Part shown: positions 6,100 to 10,259 of the stretch, one piece after another
Numbering within the stretch: position 1 is the first letter of the stretch
Layout: each line of letters opens with the position of its first letter
Source of the DNA: Cocleimonas sp.
Lineage (GTDB): Bacteria > Pseudomonadota > Gammaproteobacteria > Thiotrichales > Thiotrichaceae
Reading direction: 5' to 3'
Length of the DNA: 10,259 nt
Assembly: GCA_023145535.1 (NCBI GenBank)
Contig: JAGLDQ010000271.1
Coordinates: 1-10,259, forward strand
Notes under the pieces: generated by a model
Database searches by the model: none
Seen by the model: only the letters and a program-made list of their open reading frames with translations
Told to the model about the DNA's origin: nothing
Translations under genes and position numbers: made by a program

Positions 6100-6306
6100 A
6101 TGTCTACAACTACTGGAACGGTTAAATGGTTTAACGAAGCAAAAGGTTTTGGCTTTATCGAGCAAGAGTCTGGCCCTGATGTTTTTGCTCATTTCAGCGC
6201 TATTCAAGGCGATGGCTTTAAGACGTTAGAAGAAGGTCAAAAAGTTGAGTTTACTGTAACAGACGGTCAAAAAGGACCTCAGGCTGAGAATATCGTAGCC
6301 ATCTAG
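6100..6306 (+). CDS. cold-shock protein, CspA family
   Basis: A 68-residue single cold-shock domain (OB fold) that binds single-stranded RNA and DNA and melts mRNA structure, in cold adaptation or in general growth. RNP1 is KGFGFIEQ (15-22) and RNP2 is VFAHFSAI (28-35); GTVKWFNEAKGFGFI is a near-standard family start. The length matches CspA-type proteins. Which paralogue it is (cold-induced or constitutive) cannot be told from the protein, so no symbol is given, although the long leader favours temperature control. It stands alone: its own promoter precedes it and a hairpin follows the stop. Confidence 0.96.
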   Translation: MSTTTGTVKWFNEAKGFGFIEQESGPDVFAHFSAIQGDGFKTLEEGQKVEFTVTDGQKGPQAENIVAI

Positions 6307-6314
6307 TTCTTTAT

Positions 6315-6354
6315 TATCCGTGCAAACACTGTTATTAGTTTTGCGCGGATATTT
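6315..6354 (+). terminator. probable terminator of the cold-shock gene
   Basis: A stem of 12 pairs, one of them G-U, joins 6315-6326 and 6340-6351, with ATCCGTGCAAA facing TTTGCGCGGAT around a 13-base loop. Only a short ATTT follows, so the T tract is weak. It begins 8 bases after the stop of the cold-shock gene. Confidence 0.55.
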
Positions 6355-6594
6355 AGCATACTGCTCCCCAGAAAAACCTCCCTACCCCTCTTTTTCCTCT
6401 TAGCTAAAAAATCACCAACTCACTAATTCCCCGCCTTAATGCACTTGAGCATCCGTAGGCAAACCAATCAATCGACTATTTTCTTGTTTATTCTCCGCGA
6501 TAAAAACGGCTATTAATTTAACAAAATGTAACTGGCTTTCTCCTTATTGAGCCATGAAAATAACTCGGATTATTAAAATAACCTATCAGGCATT
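6355..6594. other. gap before the ABC operon, with a weak promoter candidate
   Basis: The gap holds no gene I can support. TTGAGC (6547-6552) and TATTAA (6571-6576), 18 bases apart, could be the promoter of the ABC operon, with a leader of only about 12 nt. On the minus strand a closed frame of 35 codons (6436-6543) reads like protein but has no start codon; it may be chance or a gene remnant. Confidence 0.3.
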
Positions 6595-7335
6595 ATGAAA
6601 AAAAAATTGCTCATTCAAGCGGATCATCTACATCGTTATTATGGCAAGCATCATGCGGTCAATGATATTAGTATCACGTTGTATCAAGGTGAAGTTTTAG
6701 GCTTATTGGGACAAAATGGTGCAGGAAAATCAACCACCATGCAGTTATTAACGGGCAATCTTTCTCCTGATGAGGGTTCCATTAGTATTAATTCGCTTAA
6801 TTTGCAACATCAACCCATCAAAGCAAAACGGCAATTAGGTTATCTTCCAGAAACACCCCCTCTTTATCATGATATGCGTATATTGGAATATTTGCGTTAT
6901 TGTGCGCGCTTGCATGATATTTCCAAGGCTGATTTAACGGATGCCGTTAATAAAGTAATGCAGCGTTGTGGGTTAGAAGACATGCAACAACGCTTGATTG
7001 GCAATTTATCCAAGGGCTATCAACAACGAGTTGGCATTGCACAAGCCATTATCCATGAGCCTGCGGTCGTTATTCTGGATGAGCCTACGGTGGGGCTTGA
7101 CCCAATCCAGATTCAGGAAATTCGCGCGTTAATTAAAGTATTAGCGCAAGATCATAGCGTCATTTTATCCACCCATATTTTACAAGAAGTTGAGGCGATT
7201 TGTGATCGGGTGCATCTTCTTAAAGAAGGACAAACGGTGTTTGTTGATACATTGGATGCACTTAAAAATTATCAAAATAATAAAATAGGAGCGAATGCTT
7301 CTTTGGAAAATATCTTTACCGCATTGGTTTCTTAA
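6595..7335 (+). CDS. ABC-2 transporter ATP-binding protein, GldA-like
   Basis: Cytoplasmic ATPase of an ABC transporter with the two genes that follow. All nucleotide-binding motifs are present in 246 residues: Walker A GQNGAGKST (39-47), signature LSKGYQQRVGIAQ (138-150), Walker B VVILDEP with catalytic E163, D-loop GLDP (167-170) and H-loop H194 in STHIL. The signature is LSKGY rather than LSGGQ, and the Q-loop region reads GYLPETPPLY; both are usual in the GldA/CcmA-like branch. Its stop shares one base with the start of the permease gene. The ribosome site is a weak AGG 4 bases from the ATG. The Gld name comes from Bacteroidetes gliding genes and does not imply gliding here; the substrate is unknown. 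Confidence 0.9.
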   Translation: MKKKLLIQADHLHRYYGKHHAVNDISITLYQGEVLGLLGQNGAGKSTTMQLLTGNLSPDEGSISINSLNLQHQPIKAKRQLGYLPETPPLYHDMRILEYLRYCARLHDISKADLTDAVNKVMQRCGLEDMQQRLIGNLSKGYQQRVGIAQAIIHEPAVVILDEPTVGLDPIQIQEIRALIKVLAQDHSVILSTHILQEVEAICDRVHLLKEGQTVFVDTLDALKNYQNNKIGANASLENIFTALVS

Positions 7336-8087
7336 TGAATAAAATTTCTCTTATTGGCTTGACTGAATTTAAACGATTCTTTAACTCACCATTGGCATGG
7401 AGCATTCTTGCTATCTTGCAATTTATCTTGGCAATGATGTTTTTATTATTAATCGATGGTTTTATTACGGGGATACAAACTGAAATGGTTGGGCAAGATG
7501 TTTCTATTGGTGTCACCGATGTCGTTGTATCACGTATTTACTTATGGGCAGGGGTGATTATGTTGGTGGTGATGCCTATTTTAACCATGCGTAGTTTTGC
7601 CGAAGAGCGGATGAATAAAACCTTGCCCTTATTGATTTCTTCGCCGATTAGTTTTATCCAATTAGTATTGGGCAAATATCTTGCGCTCGTTTTATTGGTT
7701 ATTGTTGTTGTTGTTATGGTGAGCTTAATGCCCTTATCACTTTTTATAGGCACAGAACTTGATTATGGACGTATAGCCACATCAGCCTTAGGATTATTTT
7801 TACTGTTAACATCCTTTGCCGCAGCGGGGCTTTATATTTCTTCACTGACCTCACAACCTATTATTGCGGCGATTGCAAGTTTTGGGTTGTTATTACTCTT
7901 AGTGGTTTTATATATTTCAGGGACGAGCAGCACGAATGCAAGTGAATTATTTGTTTATCTATCACATATCAGCCACTTTTTTTCCTTTACTGATGGCATT
8001 TTGAATAGTGCGGATATTGCCTATTACCTTATTTTTATCCTCTTATTTTTGGTGTTGACCGTGCTACGCTTGGATTCACAACGATGA
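7335..8087 (+). CDS. ABC-2 family permease, GldF-like
   Basis: An inner-membrane permease of 250 residues with six predicted membrane segments (about 18-43, 66-86, 106-137, 146-168, 173-195, 225-246). After the first segment there is a short extracytoplasmic loop. MRSFAEERMNKTLPLLISSPIS (84-105) is the conserved cytoplasmic coupling stretch of ABC-2 permeases of this type. It starts in a one-base overlap with the ATPase gene and ends in an ATGA overlap with the auxiliary gene, so the three are made together. The substrate and the direction of transport are not known, although ABC-2 systems are mostly exporters. Confidence 0.88.
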   Translation: MNKISLIGLTEFKRFFNSPLAWSILAILQFILAMMFLLLIDGFITGIQTEMVGQDVSIGVTDVVVSRIYLWAGVIMLVVMPILTMRSFAEERMNKTLPLLISSPISFIQLVLGKYLALVLLVIVVVVMVSLMPLSLFIGTELDYGRIATSALGLFLLLTSFAAAGLYISSLTSQPIIAAIASFGLLLLLVVLYISGTSSTNASELFVYLSHISHFFSFTDGILNSADIAYYLIFILLFLVLTVLRLDSQR

Positions 8088-9433
8088 AAAAAATCCTGCT
8101 AAAACTTAATAAACAGTCATCGCTTCTACTCTTTTTAGTCCTAACAGGGATTGTCGCTTGGCTAACGTATCAAACCCCCTATCGTTTTGATGCCACTAGA
8201 GGCAATCGCAATACCTTAACGGAGCCGACGCAGCAAATCTTACAAGGGTTGCAACAGCCATTAAAATTTACCGCTTATGTGCCCGATGAGCCTGAGTTGC
8301 ATCAACAATTGCAGGAATTAGTGGCTAAGTATCAAAAATTTAGCGATAAAGTCTCACTAGAAATCATAAATCCTGATATTGATCCTGAGCGTGCACAGCG
8401 AGATGGCATACAAAGTCAGCACCAAGTCGTGTTACGGTTAGGCAAACAATCGGAGATTCTAGGCTCTGTTTTAGAACAAAATATTGTCAATACTATTCAG
8501 CGTTTGCAACGGAGTGATCATCGCTTGGTGATCTTTTTAGAAGGACATAAAGAAGCCGAGCTATTTGACAATAGCTCGGCAGGGCTAAGTGATTTTGCAG
8601 GGGAGCTACACAAAAAAGGTTATAAATTACAGCCACATGCCTTATTAAGCACCGGCTCAATTCCTAAAAATACGAGTTTTGTTGTCATTGCGGCCCCCAA
8701 ACAAGCGTATACACCCGATGAAGTGAGTATATTACAAGACTATCTTCAGCAAGGGGGTAATCTGCTATGGCTGGAAGAACCCAATAGCCCGTCAGGCTTA
8801 AAAGCATTACAAAAAACACTCGCAATTAGTATTCCAAAAGGACGCTTATTAAGCATTGATAATAAACCTCGCGTTAATGTGAACAGCCCCACCTTAGTCC
8901 CCATTACACGCTATGGCGAAGCGGATGTTATGCAAAAGCAACAGGGACAAACCCTTTTTTCTTATGCCACGCTTGTGCAGCGCGACTTAACGATAAAACC
9001 AACGTGGGATTTTGATGCCATACTCACAACCACGAATAAAGTCTGGCTTGAAACTAACTCCCCTCTCTCAAAAGACATCAAATTTGATCAAGACAGTAAT
9101 GATATTGCAGGGCCTGTTTCACTCGGTATTGCATTAAGCAAAGAAGGTAAAGGCGAGGGGGACAAACAACAGCGCATTATTGTTATTGGCGATAGTAATT
9201 TTATGCGTAATGGTTTTGTGGGCTATGCAGGAAACCTAGAGCTGAGCGAGCAACTCTTTAACTGGCTAAGTGCAAATGAACACTTGCTCGTTATTCCTGC
9301 AAAAATTGCCCCCGACACAAAAATAGAATTAAAAGACTGGCAACTTTACACGCTGGGGATCTTTTTCTTGTTTGTATTACCGATAGGGTTAATCGCGATT
9401 GGGGGGATACGCTGGATTAGACGAAAGAGGTGA
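8084..9433 (+). CDS. GldG-like ABC transporter auxiliary protein
   Basis: A membrane-anchored protein of 449 residues. It has one N-terminal segment (about 12-29), a large extracytoplasmic region, and a C-terminal segment (about 422-443) followed by RWIRRKR. The middle matches the GldG/ABC_transp_aux type (PF09822): LTEPTQQILQGLQQPLKF near 45-62, VVLRLGKQSEI, the VIFLEGHKEAE stretch near 150, and LQDYLQQGGNLLWLEEP near 217-233. The family's role is unknown; it always travels with such ATPase and permease pairs. It overlaps the permease gene by 4 bp. In many gammaproteobacteria a DUF4340 gene comes next; here the following gene faces the other way, so that partner is missing from this locus. 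Confidence 0.85.
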   Translation: MKKILLKLNKQSSLLLFLVLTGIVAWLTYQTPYRFDATRGNRNTLTEPTQQILQGLQQPLKFTAYVPDEPELHQQLQELVAKYQKFSDKVSLEIINPDIDPERAQRDGIQSQHQVVLRLGKQSEILGSVLEQNIVNTIQRLQRSDHRLVIFLEGHKEAELFDNSSAGLSDFAGELHKKGYKLQPHALLSTGSIPKNTSFVVIAAPKQAYTPDEVSILQDYLQQGGNLLWLEEPNSPSGLKALQKTLAISIPKGRLLSIDNKPRVNVNSPTLVPITRYGEADVMQKQQGQTLFSYATLVQRDLTIKPTWDFDAILTTTNKVWLETNSPLSKDIKFDQDSNDIAGPVSLGIALSKEGKGEGDKQQRIIVIGDSNFMRNGFVGYAGNLELSEQLFNWLSANEHLLVIPAKIAPDTKIELKDWQLYTLGIFFLFVLPIGLIAIGGIRWIRRKR

Positions 9434-9453
9434 GGTCAGTATTCCAACGAAAC

Positions 9454-9479
9454 AAATAAGCTTAAATCACCCCTTATTT
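9454..9479. terminator. weak AT-rich hairpin between convergent genes
   Basis: AAATAAG (9454-9460) and CTTATTT (9473-9479) form a 7-bp inverted repeat with a 12-base loop, lying between two convergent genes and overlapping the ycaO stop. The stem is AT-rich and no clear T tract follows on either strand, so it may only be a weak bidirectional terminator. Confidence 0.3.
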
Positions 9480-10259
9480 ACTGAGTTTGTTATACCCTTT
9501 AATCAAGCGATTATGCATATCCCAGTCACTGTGCAATGAAAACACTGTTTTTCCGCACATTAACTCCTCGGCTTGTTGTAAGTATTGCTCGCCAAACAGT
9601 TTTCCAACCGTGTCTTTATGCTGTTCATGTCCTTGTTCTGGATTTTTTAGTTTAAACTGCAATAAGGCATCCACACAACGATAAGTTTTTAAGCGTTCTG
9701 TATCTAATTGGGCAAAATAGATTAACCACTGACACCCTTCCAACGACTGATCATCATCGCCTATTTTCAAAGCTAATAAAGTTTTTAGCTCTGCGATACG
9801 AAGGTCTGCCCAAATACTCTCTTTATCGGCGGGTAAACCAATGAATGCCGCAACAGGTTGTTGGTCATCAATATCGCTCTTGTTTAAATCTACTAATAAT
9901 TCAGCTTGTGCTACCTGATTTTGATTTTCAATATCCAGTATACGCGGGCGAAAATTCATACCTTCATTATTATTGGCCCAGAGTAAATCATCAGTAGGGT
10001 AGATTTCAGACATACTAGGCACAAGAATACGACAGGCATAAACACCTAAATGCGCATAGTCAGCAATATAAATATCCAAATTATCATCATGGATAAGCTG
10101 GCAAAGGTAATTAAATTCCTCTTCTGTCGTGCCAGTGAAATCCCAATCATTAAATTCATAGTCCGCTGACTTAGCAAGATAGTCCCAATAAATAATACCG
10201 CTAGAATCAATAAAATGCGTTTCTAAGTTTTGTAAGCTCGCCACTTCATCCAAATCAAA
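9474..10259 (-). CDS. ycaO: YcaO, C-terminal part; 5' end beyond the window
   Basis: YcaO in E. coli is the accessory factor for beta-methylthiolation of ribosomal protein S12. It belongs to the ATP-dependent YcaO family, whose better-known members make azolines in peptides. The visible part is 261 residues open to the right edge. It matches the C-terminal half of E. coli YcaO as I recall it: THFIDSSGIIYWDYL, DIYIADYAHLGVYACRILVPSMSEIYP, LLWANNNEG and the helical repeat-like tail LRIAELKTLLALKIGDDDQSLE. The end, HNRLIKGYNKLSK, also fits. The nucleotide-binding N-terminal half, with the diagnostic ATP motifs, lies outside, so activity cannot be judged. A TTG at 10253 is not the start, because the frame continues to the edge. 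It is convergent with the ABC operon, with 40 bases between stops. Confidence 0.88.
   Translation of the reverse strand, partial: FDLDEVASLQNLETHFIDSSGIIYWDYLAKSADYEFNDWDFTGTTEEEFNYLCQLIHDDNLDIYIADYAHLGVYACRILVPSMSEIYPTDDLLWANNNEGMNFRPRILDIENQNQVAQAELLVDLNKSDIDDQQPVAAFIGLPADKESIWADLRIAELKTLLALKIGDDDQSLEGCQWLIYFAQLDTERLKTYRCVDALLQFKLKNPEQGHEQHKDTVGKLFGEQYLQQAEELMCGKTVFSLHSDWDMHNRLIKGYNKLSK

Noticed and set aside
6436..6543. Minus-strand stretch of 35 sense codons that reads like protein (ending RLIGLPTDAQVH)
   Set aside because: No start codon or ribosome site. An ATG just upstream meets a stop after three codons. It may be a gene remnant, but nothing identifies it.
9474..10253. Complete hypothetical protein starting from TTG at 10253
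   Set aside because: The frame stays open to the window edge and matches the C-terminal half of YcaO, so the TTG is internal.

Overview
The window looks like a piece of a low-GC gammaproteobacterial chromosome. It carries late lipid A acylation and LPS export genes (an LpxL/LpxM-family acyltransferase, lptF, lptG), a Wza-type capsule export lipoprotein, a cold-shock protein, a gammaproteobacterial-type YcaO, and a Gld-type ABC transporter set. The genus cannot be named from these data. No rRNA, tRNA, insertion sequence or CRISPR array was seen.

Layout: (1) On the minus strand, bases 2-778 hold the first 259 codons of wza, which runs off the left edge. (2) Bases 779-1252 form a divergent intergenic region with two perfect palindromes side by side, one of them an exact CRP-type TGTGA-N6-TCACA site. 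(3) On the plus strand, bases 1253-5515 form a tight run: ilvE, a small CHCC zinc-finger gene, a lipid A acyltransferase with a TTG start, lptF and lptG. The last three are joined by 4-bp ATGA overlaps. The run couples lipid A maturation with LPS extraction from the inner membrane. (4) Bases 5516-6099 contain no convincing protein gene. They hold a strong intrinsic terminator that reads on the minus strand and, about 110 bp upstream of it, a sigma-54-like -24/-12 element on the same strand. Together these outline a candidate small RNA of about 137 nt, convergent with lptG. The same gap also holds a sigma-70 promoter and a long leader for the downstream cold-shock gene. (5) Bases 6100-6306 encode a CspA-family protein, followed by a hairpin. 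(6) Bases 6595-9433 are a three-gene ABC-2 operon (ATPase, permease, GldG-like auxiliary protein) with overlapping ends. (7) On the minus strand, bases 9474-10259 hold the C-terminal part of ycaO, which enters from the right edge.

Most of the window is ordinary housekeeping and envelope biology. The part most likely to be undescribed is the candidate sigma-54-dependent small RNA between lptG and the cold-shock gene. The twin palindromes between wza and ilvE come second. Both rest on sequence pattern alone.
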